The position numbers were made by a program, and so were the translations under genes. The notes below the pieces were generated by a model. It ran no database searches, had not been told where the DNA came from, and saw nothing but the letters and a program-made list of their open reading frames with translations. Shown here piece by piece: positions 8,476-17,309 of a stretch of DNA of 22,500 bases (its first letter is position 1; each line of letters opens with the position of its first letter). This DNA is from Prorocentrum cordatum (taxonomy: Eukaryota > Sar > Dinophyceae > Prorocentrales > Prorocentraceae). Location of the stretch: the NCBI GenBank assembly GCA_963575745.1, contig CAUYUJ010015739.1, positions 2,501-25,000 of the forward strand, given 5' to 3'.

Positions 8476-8734
8476 CGTACGCCTGGACCGAGGTATAAGA
8501 TCGAGGTCGGGTCGGGGACGGGTGCGTGCCTCAATGTCATTCGTGCTCATTCGATGCTGCTGTGCATCCCGGGGGAGGGCACCCTCGAGTGATCTCGTAT
8601 GGTTTGGAATGCTTTGGCCGGCGGAGGGCCTCGTGTTCTCAAAGGGTGCTCCTCTGTCCCATGTCCGACCGTCTTCCTTCCTGGCCGACGCGGGCTTGGG
8701 AGCCGCGTGTGGCCGCCCCCCCCCCTCAGTTTTA

Positions 8735-8899
8735 AGTCGGGCCTGTCCCTCTACAGGAGGAGTATTCAAACACAGTCAAAAAATAACCTGGAGACGATTT
8801 TTTTTTTTTTTTTTTTTTTTTTTTGGACTATTTTGGGTTATTGCTTGACTATTTTTTATCTGTCGTCCAAAATCACCTTGTAGGGGGACACGCCCGACC
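8735..8899 (+). mobile_element. MITE family A, copy 2
   Basis: The ends AGTCGGGCCTGTCCCTCTAC (8735) and, inverted, GGTCGGGCGTGTCCCCCTAC (8899) form TIRs. TA dinucleotides flank both ends (8733-8734 and 8900-8901), fitting a TA target duplication as made by Tc1/mariner-type or related transposases. Inside, a run of 27 T (8798-8824) follows the conserved GACGAT block. Non-autonomous; no open frame of interest. Confidence 0.8.
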
Positions 8900-9162
8900 T
8901 AACTCCAGTTCCCGTCCCTCCACCGACCCGTGTTTTTTTTTGGGGGGGGGGGCTGCTTCGCAGAGGGCCCCCGGTACGCGTCGTGGCCGTGGCCGACCCG
9001 GGTCAGCGCAGCCACGGGTCACCTCCAGGGCTCGAGCTAGACGGTGTTTTGGGTTTCGGTGGGCTGTTCTCGTTTCGGTTCCACGCCGCAGCAGAGAGGC
9101 GGAAGGGAGGCAGAACGAAGAAGCACGACAACAACACGAAGGCGAACAGCACTGTTTCGCTC

Positions 9163-9330
9163 GAGCCCTGGTCAGCTCTTCCACGGCTTGACCCGGTCAT
9201 CATGCGTCGTCGGTGTGTCGGAGCTCCGAGGCTCGAGGACCGATGCGAGCCCTGGTCAGCTCTTCCACAGCCTGACCAGGTCAGCATGCGCCGTCGGAGT
9301 GTCGGGGCTTCGAGGCTCGAGGATCGATGC
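9163..9330 (+). repeat. 84-bp tandem duplication
   Basis: Two units, 9163-9246 and 9247-9330, start GAGCCCTGGTCAGCTCTTCC and end GAGGCTCGAGGAYCGATGC. The period is exactly 84 bp (28 codons) with roughly a dozen differences, so all frames stay open across it. No recognised protein family. Confidence 0.85.
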
Positions 9331-9445
9331 TTTGGATGCCTGTGGCCTTCTCCTGGCCTCTGGGAGGCCCCTCGCCGCCGCGGTTGGATCCGCAGCCAAG
9401 CTCTGCCCAAACGGGCCACTTGAGAGGTCAGAGGCCGTTTTTTTG

Positions 9446-9503
9446 GGAGGAGGAGGAGGAGGAGGAGGAGGAGGAGGAGGAGGAGGAGGAGGAGGAGGAG
9501 GAG
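9446..9503. repeat. GGA microsatellite
   Basis: Pure GGA triplets preceded by a short T run. Confidence 0.95.
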
Positions 9504-9694
9504 CATCGCCACGAAGAAGCCAGGACCCCCGCCTTTCATGCCAAGGACGGCGCTTCCGCCCCCCCCATCGGGCCCCCGCCGCTGGCGGCTCGGGAAGCTC
9601 GTCGGGGCGTCGCCCTGGGACGGGTCTGTGGGCCGCTCCCGCACAGACTCGCCCCCCAACGAGGTCGAGGCACGAGCGAGCGGGGCCCGCGAGC

Positions 9695-9711
9695 AGCCAT
9701 TTTGGCTCAGG
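9695..9711 (+). other. Relict dinoflagellate spliced-leader core
   Basis: AGCCATTTTGGCTCAGG matches positions 6-22 of the conserved dinoflagellate 22-nt spliced leader (core AGCCATTTTGGCTCAAG) at 16 of 17 bases; the base two positions upstream also matches. Trans-spliced mRNAs carry this leader, so a genomic copy upstream of a gene marks reinsertion of a reverse-transcribed mRNA. It is not followed by GT, so it is not an SL RNA gene donor site. The proposed PEP mutase start codon is about 220 bp downstream, a credible 5' UTR distance. The core is itself partly palindromic, so a chance hairpin cannot be fully excluded. Confidence 0.6.
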
Positions 9712-9807
9712 GGAAGCTGTGTCTGCCAGAGTTTTGTGGGGCAGCTTCCCTTCCAGCCTGGACGGTTCCCCCAGGACCGTAGGCGACCCGATGAGGGGAG
9801 GGCTAGG

Positions 9808-9890
9808 AGGGGGAGGAGGAGGAGGAGGAGGAGGAGGAGGAGGAGGAGGAGGAGGAGGAGGAGGAGGAGGGAGGAGGAGGAGGAGGGGTC
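9808..9890. repeat. GGA microsatellite in the putative 5' leader
   Basis: GGA triplets with a few GGGA interruptions, lying between the relict spliced leader and the proposed start codon of the phosphonate gene. Confidence 0.95.
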
Positions 9891-9930
9891 GCCTGAGCCC
9901 TTCGGAGAAACGCTCCTTTCCAGCCGCGCC

Positions 9931-12655
9931 ATGCGGGGAGTGCGGCCGGCCCTTGCCGCCCGCTGGCGGCCGCGGGCGCCCGGCCCGCGCGCGGGCGCCC
10001 CGCGGCCCGCGGCGCAGCCGCCGAGGTGTGCCACAGCCTCGCGCCGCGGCGTGGCGTCGCTGGACATGCGCATCGCCCACCGAGCGGCCGGGGGCGGCGG
10101 CGTGCTGCCAACCGAGCGCCTGGGGGCGCTGAGGCGCCTGCTCCGCGAGCGCGGCGACCCCAGCTCGGCGACTACAAAGGGTACTCCGAGTTTCTGAATA
10201 TGCGTCGGGGGGGCGTCCCCCCCGCCGACAGCCCCGCATCGACCCCCGTCGCGGGCAGCCACCGCGGGCCGAAGGCGTTCCGACCCCCGGCGCGGCGCGA
10301 CGACGAGGCGAGGTTGACCCCCGTCGGGGGGGTACCCCCCCACGCTTACTCAGAAACTCAGAGTATGGTTACGCCGGGGTGTGGTTTGCGATCGGCACCG
10401 TTGGGTCCCAGGGAGCACGACACTGTCCTCGCTGGGCCTCCTCGGGGCGCGGCGGAGAGCTCTGTCGAGGTCCCCGCCCGCCCCCCAGGATGCCCCCCAG
10501 GGCGCCGGTTGCAAACCACACCCCTTGCAAACCACGCCCTTCGGAGTCGCCGACCAGCAGCGGCTCCGTCGTGCGCGCTATCGAGGTGCACAGCGGCCTC
10601 TGTGGCCTGATCGCGGAGCACGCGGTGGCCGCGCGCGCGGACGGCCGCGAGGTGGGCTTCGACGCGATGTGGTCGAGCAGTCTCACCAGCTCGTCCATCA
10701 AGGGGAAGCCCGACATCGAGACGGTGGACACCTCGGCGCGGCTGGGCATCGTGCAGGATGCTCTAGAGGTGTCCACCAAGCCGATGATCTATGACGGCGA
10801 CACTGGCGGGCTGCCCGAGATCTTCCACTTCACCGTGCGCACCCTGGAGCGGCTCGGTGTCTCAGCCGTGATCATCGAGGACAAGGCGGGGCTGAAGCAG
10901 AACAGCCTGTTCGGCACCGAGAGGAAGCAGCAGCTGGAAGATGTGGACAAGTTCTGCGCGAAGATCAGGGCGGGCCAGGCAGCCAAGCGGTCGGGCGACT
11001 TCATGATCATCTCCCGGCTGGAGGCCATGATCGCCGGCTGGGGGGTGGACGAGGCTCTGAGAAGAGCGAAGGCCTACATAGAGGCGGGCACCGATGGGAT
11101 CATGGTCCACTCCAAGGAGAAGTCGCCCGACGAGGTGATGCTCTTCATGGAGCGCTACGCTCAGTTCGAGAAAAAGGTGCCCGTCGTCACGGTGCCCACA
11201 ACGTACAACGCCACGACGGAGGACGAGCTGTATGCCGCGGGCGCGCACGTCTGCATCTACGCCAACCAGCTGCTGCGGGCGTCGTACCCAGCCATGCTCC
11301 GCGTGGCCGAGTCCATCCTCGCCCACGGCCGCTCCAAGGAGGCGGACAGCTCGCTGCTCCCGGTCAAGGAGATCTTGACGCTCATCGACGACAACGTCAG
11401 CGGCAGTGTTGCCACGAAGAAGGTCGCGAAGAGGGCGGCCGGGCCGCCCAGCACCGCGGCGGCGGCGCCCGCGCGACCCGAGGAGGCGGCGCCCCGGCTG
11501 GAGCTGCAGCCGCTCGAGCCGGCGCGGTTGCTGAGCGAGCTGCGGGGGCGCGGCGTGGACTGCTTCGCGGGGGTGCCGGACTCGCAGCTGAAGGACTTCT
11601 TGAGCTGCCTGGAGGACGAGGCCGCCGCCAGCGATACGCTGAACCACGTCATCACGCCCAACGAGGGGTCGGCGATCGCACTGGCAGCCGGGCACCACCT
11701 GGCAACAGGCGGCTTGCCTCTGGTGTACATGCAGAATTCAGGGTTGGGCAACGCCGTCAATCCGCTGACGAGCCTCGCCGACCCGCTGGTCTACAGCATC
11801 CCGATGCTGCTCCTCGTCGGCTGGAGAGGCGAGCCCGGCGAGAAGGACGAGCCGCAGCACCTGTTCATGGGCAAGGCCACGCCGAAGCTGCTCGACGAGC
11901 TGGGCATCCCGCACAGGTCGCTGCCCCGCGACCCGGTGGGCATGGCGGCCGCGCTGGACGAGGCCACCAGGAGCGCCCGGGATCGATCTGCGCCCTTCGC
12001 CCTGCTGGTCAAGAAGGGCACCTTCAAGAAGCACGCCCCGCGGCGGCCAGTGGCGGGCGAGGGCCTGCTGCTGCGGGAGGAGATCATACGGGCGGCGCTC
12101 CCGCTACTCGGGCCCGAGGACGCCGTGGTGGGCACCACAGGCTACACGTCGCGCGAGCTATTCGAGCACCGCGAGGCCTGCCGCCAGGACCACTCCCGCG
12201 ACTTCCTCACCGTGGGCTGCATGGGCCACGCCTCGGCCATCGCCTTGGGCGTGGCGCGCGCCCAGCCAGCGAGGCGGCTAGTGTGCTTCGACGGCGACGG
12301 GGCCGTGCTCATGCACATGGGCAACCTGGCCGCGGTCGCCGCGAGCGGCTGCAGCAACTTCAAGCACGTGGTGGTGAACAACGCGGCGCACGACTCCGTC
12401 GGGTCGCAGCCGACGGGGATGGAGGGCGTCGACGTGGTTGGACTCGCCAGGGCGCTGGGCTACAGGTGGGCAGCGCGCGCCGCTTCCGCCAGCGAGCTTG
12501 CGCTCATGTTCTCCCAGCTGCTGGAGGCAGATGGGCCGGCGCTGCTAGAGGTGCGGTCGAGGCCCGGCGCGCGCAAGGACCTCGGGAGGCCGACCACCAC
12601 GCCAGGGCAGAACAAGGAGGCCTTCATGTCCTTTTTGCGCCGCAGGGCGCTATGA
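9931..12655 (+). CDS. Phosphoenolpyruvate mutase-phosphonopyruvate decarboxylase fusion
   Basis: Bifunctional enzyme for the first two steps of phosphonate synthesis: PEP to phosphonopyruvate, then decarboxylation to phosphonoacetaldehyde. My model joins exon 1 (9931-10148) to exon 2 (10561-12655), giving 770 residues. Residues 1-45 are Arg/Ala-rich with no acid before Asp45, suggesting an organelle-targeting peptide. The mutase domain (about 60-345) shows Asp124, Asp151/Asp153 (YDGDTGG), EDKAGLKQNS with Glu179, Lys185 and Asn187, Arg225 and His256. The spacing equals that of the mussel enzyme at most points. An Ala/Pro linker (about 355-388) leads to the decarboxylase (about 390-765): FAGVPDSQLKDF, Glu441 in TPNEGSA, and the thiamine-diphosphate motif from GDG (651-653) to NN (679-680), followed by AHDSVGSQPT. 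The frame is also open upstream to 10379, but that stretch is transposon-derived. Stop TGA at 12653. No aminotransferase gene is adjacent. Family assignment is secure; start and splice sites are inferred. Confidence 0.9.
10182..10365. mobile_element. TIR element inside the inferred intron (first)
   Basis: TIRs of about 39 bp start CTCYGAGTTTCTGARTAWGC and end in G7/C7 blocks (left 10184-10223, right about 10324-10363). TA flanks each end (10182-10183 and 10364-10365), fitting a TA target duplication. The left end supplies GTACTC and the right end supplies ACTCAG, so the element carries potential donor and acceptor splice sites at its own termini. It has no coding capacity. Confidence 0.75.
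10376..10524. mobile_element. TIR element inside the inferred intron (second)
   Basis: The ends GGGGTGTGGTTTGC (10376-10389) and its perfect inverse GCAAACCACACCCC (10511-10524) extend to 24-bp TIRs with 3 mismatches (10376-10399 and 10501-10524). A partial extra copy, GCAAACCACGCCC, follows at 10527. Unrelated in sequence to the element 10 bp upstream. It contains CCCCCCAG acceptors at 10488 and 10500. The upstream-most Met of the long open frame (10379) lies inside it, so that start is rejected. Confidence 0.65.
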
Positions 12656-13420
12656 ACTGTGGAAGAGCATGGTCGCCTTGGGCCTTGACAGCGGTGGTGC
12701 ACGTCTTCCCAGTTTTCCGCTTCGGGGGGCGATATCGCTGGCCGTTTGGGCCTCGGGGGATATATGCCCACGGTGCACTTCGCCTTGTCTCCCAGGCCAC
12801 GGATCACTGCCCAGGCTCACCTACGGCAGGTTGGCTCGTGCGGCGCTCCCGGCTTACCCGGCGGCCGTCTGTCTCATGCTGTAGCGCCAGACGTGTTGTT
12901 GCGAGATTCGGTGGCCGCGTTCTCTCTACATCAACATCACATACTCGAGCTGAATCGCCTTCATCACGAGGTTGTCCCTGAGGAGTGTGGGCTCTGAGCC
13001 AGCCGGTGCAAGACGATTTCTGTGTCGTGGAACAGGACAGATGCCGATGCGCGGCCGAGACTCCCGAGGCCCGAAGGAGTGAGTCGCAATCACACCAAAG
13101 GGAAACACGTTTTCGGCTGGCGGTTTGATTCCAGGCGTCGAGCATTTTCAGCAGGCATCGTGTGATGGTTTTGTCGCGCGGGCGTTGTTGACGGATGCCA
13201 TATCACCGCCTTTGGCCTCCTCCCCACCTCCTTGTCGTCTAGCCAGCCCCTCCAGGGTTGACCGTCTCTTCGCCTCCGTCGCCTGTCCCTCCCCGTCCTC
13301 CTCGTGGCGCGGGAGAGAAACGAATGTTTCCTCTCAATCGGCGGGTCATCTGGGGCTCTGGTTGAAGGCACTTTCGCAGGGCAGGGGCGCTGCGGCTGGC
13401 ACGACACGCTGCCTCCGACG
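12656..13420. other. 3' flank of the phosphonate gene, no gene
   Basis: I see no coding signature, tRNA, or repeat of note in this stretch. Open frames are short and lack recognisable motifs. It presumably contains the 3' UTR, but no polyadenylation signal can be assigned; dinoflagellates generally lack a clear AATAAA. Confidence 0.5.
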
Positions 13421-13456
13421 GCTGCTCTCTCTCTTTCTCTCTCTCTCTCTCTCTAG
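13421..13456. repeat. CT dinucleotide microsatellite
   Basis: A CT run with one TTT interruption, ending in TAGCC. It could serve as a polypyrimidine tract followed by AG, but no exon is recognised downstream. Confidence 0.9.
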
Positions 13457-13530
13457 CCTCCTCCAGGCACGCGAGCGAACCGGCGCTTGGCCTCTCTGGG
13501 GCCAGCATTTTGGGGGGCGAGCGTCGGTAG

Positions 13531-13678
13531 GATATGTAGAAACTTTCCCGACGTCGGCGGCGCGCGGTTCCCGGGGCGGCTGGAAAGCTTACAGTACCAC
13601 GACGTGCCGCCGCATGGAGGAATGAGCTCTCCAGCCGCCCCGGGACGGGCGCCCGCGGGGACGGGCAGTTTTATATGT
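13531..13678. mobile_element. TIR / foldback element
   Basis: The arms 13531-13589 and 13624-13678 are imperfect inverted repeats. The inner 20 bp are nearly perfect (TCCCGGGGCGGCTGG then ARAGCT), and the outer parts share an ATATGTAGAAACT / ATATAAAACT-like sequence. The outer flank TTTTTCTTCC resembles that of the 5677-5838 element, suggesting a distant family link. It has no coding capacity. Confidence 0.6.
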
Positions 13679-13689
13679 TGCACCTTTTT

Positions 13690-14650
13690 CTTCCGCCCGC
13701 GGAACAACGCTTGCCCCACAGTCAACCCGCATGGTAAGGATGGGCAGCCTTCCCAAGGGGTACCCTTGCATCCTTGCCTCCTCGGTCCATCCTTGGCCAC
13801 TTTCGTTGGCCGCGCCGTACTCGAGAAGCTTCGAAATGAGCCTCCGAGGCCCTTGCGTCCTTACCAAGGGAGGAGGGAGGACGGAGGAGGGAGAAGTGGT
13901 ACGGTTTGTACATCCTTCCAATTTCAGGTGGGGGTTTGGGGTGACCGGGGCTGCGGTGACGAGGTTCGCGCCGACTCGTGGGGACGTCAGCGTGTGGGCA
14001 TTCGAGGTCGAAAGCTGCCAACGGCCCAGAATCGTCCGATGCCGGGTGAACTCCGCCAGCGGAAGGCCGCGATCGTTCAAGGTGGAGTGATCCACGGTGT
14101 GTTAGAAGCGAGTGCCAGCGTCATCGCGACGCGAATCCACCGTGCCTCTGGTGGGAGTTCGGGGTTGGCGGGGCTGCGCAGCCTCTACGAAGTCGCTTTC
14201 GTTCTCTCCGGGCCAGGCCGTGGCAGGTTCCGACACAACTCCGCCGGACTTCGAGCTTCTGATCGGCCTGCCCCGCCCAGGTGGGGTGTGAATGGGGTGG
14301 TGGTGGTACTCCTCAGAGTCAGAAGCACCGAGTATGTGGCGTTGATTCTTCAAAACGATCTGAACCATGGGCGCACGGAGGAGGCGTCGTGGCAGGAATG
14401 ACAGGAGCGCGCAGGCGGCGTGGACGTCTAGGGCGGTCTTGGGGTGGCCTCCTAAGCGGCCCAAGATGCGCCCAAGAGGCCTCCAGGGCGGGCCCTCAGA
14501 CGATATTTGGCCATGTTGGGAGCATGGGCTTCCGACCACGCTCCCTAGGCCTCCTGGACAAGTCCCCGCGGGTATCCCTAGGAGTTCAGGCAGTTGGGGG
14601 CCTGGGCCCTTACAGGAATACCAGAACCCTCGATACCGAGGACGCCTTAG
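13690..14650. other. Unassigned region, no supported gene
   Basis: A long + open frame (13487-14401) crosses here but starts upstream of a TIR element, has only weak third-position GC bias and no motif. From about 14400 to 14600 the sequence is rich in GGCCTCC/CCCAAGA words like those at 15640-16080. I see no RNA gene. Confidence 0.4.
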
Positions 14651-14654
14651 GTAC

Positions 14655-14738
14655 TAGGAGGATGAGGAGGAGGAGGAGGAGGAGGAAGAGGAGGAGGAGG
14701 AGGAGGAGGAGGAGGAGGAGGAAGAGGAGGAGTAGGAG
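14655..14738. repeat. GGA microsatellite
   Basis: GGA triplets with a few GAA and GTA variants. Confidence 0.95.
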
Positions 14739-15048
14739 GAGCAGCGACAGTGGAGGCGAGCAGCACCAGCGACAGCAGCGCGGCATTCTACGGCAAGTGT
14801 CTCCCAGACATCCCAGTTGGCTCCCTCCTGAATGTGGGCCGGCAGAAGCGTCGAGGAGGAGAGAGAGGAGCAGCAAGACAGAGTAGGACCGTGTATTCCA
14901 AGCGCAGGTGTGGCACGGTCAACCGTACTCGACTTCTCGTGTCCCCCTCCTGGCGGAGGGGGGGAAGGGTTGGAGCTGGTGTTCTTCGCTGACTGCCCCC
15001 TCTCATACACTGGCTCTCAGAGCCTCCTCGTGCCCGGAAGTAGGCTTC

Positions 15049-15200
15049 CGTCGGGCCTGCCCCTCTACAGGGGGAGTATTCCAAGTAGTTGAAACATAGC
15101 ATGGGGACGATCTTTGGGCTATGCTTGAACATGTTGGAGTAGTTTTTGGTACTTTTGATTTTTCTTCCAAGATCTCCCTGTATGGGGGACAGGCCCGACC
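15049..15200 (+). mobile_element. MITE family A, copy 3
   Basis: TIRs CGTCGGGCCTGCCCCTCTAC (left) and, inverted, GGTCGGGCCTGTCCCCCATA (right) match at roughly 23 of 26 positions. TA follows the right end (15201-15202); the left flank is TC, so any TA duplication has decayed. It shares GGAGTATTC, GGRGACGAT and the TTGGRCTAT block with copy 2, in the same orientation. Non-coding. Confidence 0.8.
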
Positions 15201-15599
15201 TAAAAATAGGCATATCGGATAAGATTGGCGCGTGCCGCGCCCTAGGCCCAGCAGTTTGGCACAGCGACCGCACTGCTGCTCTCTGGTAGTTCTGGGGGGA
15301 CCAGAGTCCATAGGACAGAGCTTTCTCGTTGGATCTCGTTGAGTATTTTCTCGGAGAGTCGGCTTTTGACCTCGAATGTTGACTCTCTGAGTGTCGGCTT
15401 CTCTCACGTGTTTCCTCTGAGTCTCTGAGAGGCCTGGGAACACCCACTGAGGGCCTAACGACACGGTGGCGGATGTGATGTATTATGGGACCGCTGCGTT
15501 CATTTATATGGCTCACTATGGGGGCTAATTGATCATTAGAGTCACATGCTATGTGAGGGGCTGTTTGCCTGCGAGGGGGGGGGGTCCACATGAGCTGTT

Positions 15600-16080
15600 C
15601 CTCACAGTCGTCTTGGGATTGCTTCTGGAAAGCCCTTGGAGGCGCCCAAAACGGTCCAAAGAGGGCCCTCAAGACCCCCACAAGGTCCATAGGTCCATAG
15701 ATTATGACCTGAGAAGGGGCCCACAGGACGCCCCATGAGGGCTCCTAGACACCCCAAGATGGCCCAGGCAGGAGGGCACTAAGAAATCCTCAGAGATGTA
15801 GGACGCCTCCGAGAGGCTGGGACGGTGCCAGGATTCCCTTTGGGTTTGCTCTGGGGAGGCCTCCCGGGAACCTGATAAGGCTCCCACCACGGCTCTCAGA
15901 GAGGGCCCTCGGACGGTTCAAGGAGGCTCGGAACACCCCGAGCGTGGCCCGACGGTTCCGGATGCTCTTCCAACGAGGGCCCCCAAGAGGAGGCTCAAGA
16001 GGCCCAGCAGGTCCCCGAGGCGTCTCAAGAGTGCTCCAGGTGTCGAGAGATTGAAGACAGCTGGCGAGGTCCCAAGAAGC
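15600..16080. repeat. Degenerate GC-rich repeat block
   Basis: Recurring words such as GAGGGCCCTC, AAGAGG(C)CC, GGCTCAAGAG and ACCCCGAG or ACCCCAAG occur at irregular spacing, without a clean period. Together with 14430-14590 it looks like an old, mutated satellite. No coding signal. Confidence 0.45.
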
Positions 16081-16089
16081 CCCGGGCCT

Positions 16090-16920
16090 CAACCACGGAC
16101 CGAATACGTGTTCGAGATTCTTGAGGAGGTTCCGAGTCCCGCGGAGCTAGTTCTGCGACGGTTCCGCATGTGTCCCATTTCGGGCGGGCACGTGTTCGCA
16201 CGCGCGCGGACGCCCGCCCGAAGGAGCGGCGCATCCCGCTCTCGTCCAGGCAGGCTTCTGCACGAGGGCCAGACCTGAGTGCATCCCACATTCTGTCTGT
16301 GTTCGCGCCGCCCTTGTTGTGACCAGCCGGCAGTGGAGCCCCACTTTCCACGGACGACCTATACGCATTCTATCGCTTTGGCGTCTCTCCAGGCGTCGTC
16401 GACCTTCGACCCCCAGGAATGGTGCGGTGCTCAGTTCTTCGGCCCGCAGAGCCCAGCAGCTGTGCACCATGCCGCGTCGTGGCAAGGCCTGGTGGGAGCC
16501 CGAACATGGCACGGTGCATGAGCGCCGTTCTCGTGCACGGAGTAGCTCACGCATTTGTCGAGCATGCTTCTCTGACGCACGGATGTTTGAGGAGCTATGT
16601 GCAGGGATTGCCACTCGAAGCGCCACTCATCAGCCGCGACGTCAGCCGCGAGGCCCTGGATTCATCACCCGCCAGTCTGCATGCCTGTGCGAAGGTCTTC
16701 CGTGGCCAGAGGAGCCCGACGGGGCCAGAGCTGCCACCCCCGTCGCTTCGCGCTTGAAGGAGGGGGCAGTGGCCAGAGCGGACGTCACTGCTATCGTGGA
16801 GTAGATGTGCCACTTGCTCGCCCTCGGGGAGACCCTTCCATAGCGGCGCGAGGGCCTCGATTTTTCGTATCCCCTGGCGATGCGAGGTCGTTGCCATGGG
16901 GGGGGAAAGAAGGGGCAAGG
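16090..16920. other. Unassigned region, no supported gene
   Basis: Several open frames overlap on both strands, but none has a recognisable motif or a clearly preferred codon pattern. I see no RNA gene or repeat of note. Confidence 0.4.
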
Positions 16921-16926
16921 GTGTTG

Positions 16927-17062
16927 GGTTACGTCACGATTCGCGCTGGCGCCTTCTGGGAGTTCGCTACCCCTAGCAACTCCGAAACGGCGCCCGCGCG
17001 AAACGTGACGTTACCAGGTTGGGGTGGAGGGGGGGGGAGCCTCCCTGGTAACGGCCGTTACC
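16927..17062. mobile_element. Nested inverted repeats with GTTAC ends
   Basis: An 89-bp unit (16927-17015) is a near-complete inverted repeat: GGTTACGTCACG at the left faces CGTGACGTTACC at the right, and symmetry extends about 38 bp inward with few mismatches. Immediately right, GTTACCAGG (17010-17018) faces CCTGGTAAC (17044-17052), and GGTAACGGCCGTTACC (17047-17062) is a perfect 16-bp palindrome. It is probably one or more tiny foldback elements inserted next to each other. Confidence 0.6.
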
Positions 17063-17160
17063 GCGAATCGCAAACAAATCACGCCCTGGGAATGGTTTTC
17101 TTCACCCAAGGATCCCACACCTCCGACGCGGTGTATCTTTCGCGACGTGGACCCCAGAGG

Positions 17161-17276
17161 TCTCGAGGAGGAGGGAGGAGGGAGGAGGGAGGAGGGAGGA
17201 GGGAGGAGGGAGGAGGGAGGAGGGAAGAGGGAGGAGGTTGAGAAGGAGGAGGAGGAGAAGGAGGAGGAGGCGGAGG
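17161..17276. repeat. GAGGAGG heptamer then GGA microsatellite
   Basis: About ten copies of a 7-bp GAGGAGG-type unit (17161-17238), then GGA/GAA triplets. It lies just beyond the 3' end of the retroelement. Confidence 0.9.
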
Positions 17277-17309
17277 ATTACCCAGGATTGCCCCAAACCG
17301 ACGCAGTCG

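Larger units (their letters stand above)
10149..10560 (+). other. Inferred intron of the phosphonate gene
   Basis: Exon 1 and the rest of the gene are in different frames, so an intron with length 1 modulo 3 is needed. A GC donor at 10149 and AG acceptor at 10560 fit. They join LRRLLR to DGSVVRAIEVHSGL, which gives the same spacing as mussel PEP mutase from the first helix to the HNGL motif. The acceptor at 10557 would add one Ser. Other pairs (donor 10168 with acceptor 10546, or a GT at 10181 used with CAG at 10361 plus a second event) are also frame-compatible. Almost the whole interval is occupied by two TIR elements. Confidence 0.5.

Noticed and set aside
9163-9330. CRISPR-like array
   Set aside because: It has only two long adjacent units with no spacer structure, in a eukaryotic context.
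9003-10343. 446-codon open frame on the - strand
   Set aside because: It crosses two GGA microsatellites, the 84-bp duplication and exon 1 of the + strand gene; its codons are an antisense reflection and contain poly-Leu and poly-Pro only.
10379-10558. The upstream-most Met of the phosphonate gene's open frame (10379) as its start
   Set aside because: This stretch lies inside a 149-bp TIR element and does not resemble any PEP mutase N-terminus, whereas the frame at 9931-10148 supplies the missing first helix with matching spacing.
13487-14401. 304-codon open frame on the + strand
   Set aside because: It spans a TIR element, shows weak third-position bias and has no recognisable domain; a chance open frame is likely in GC-rich DNA.
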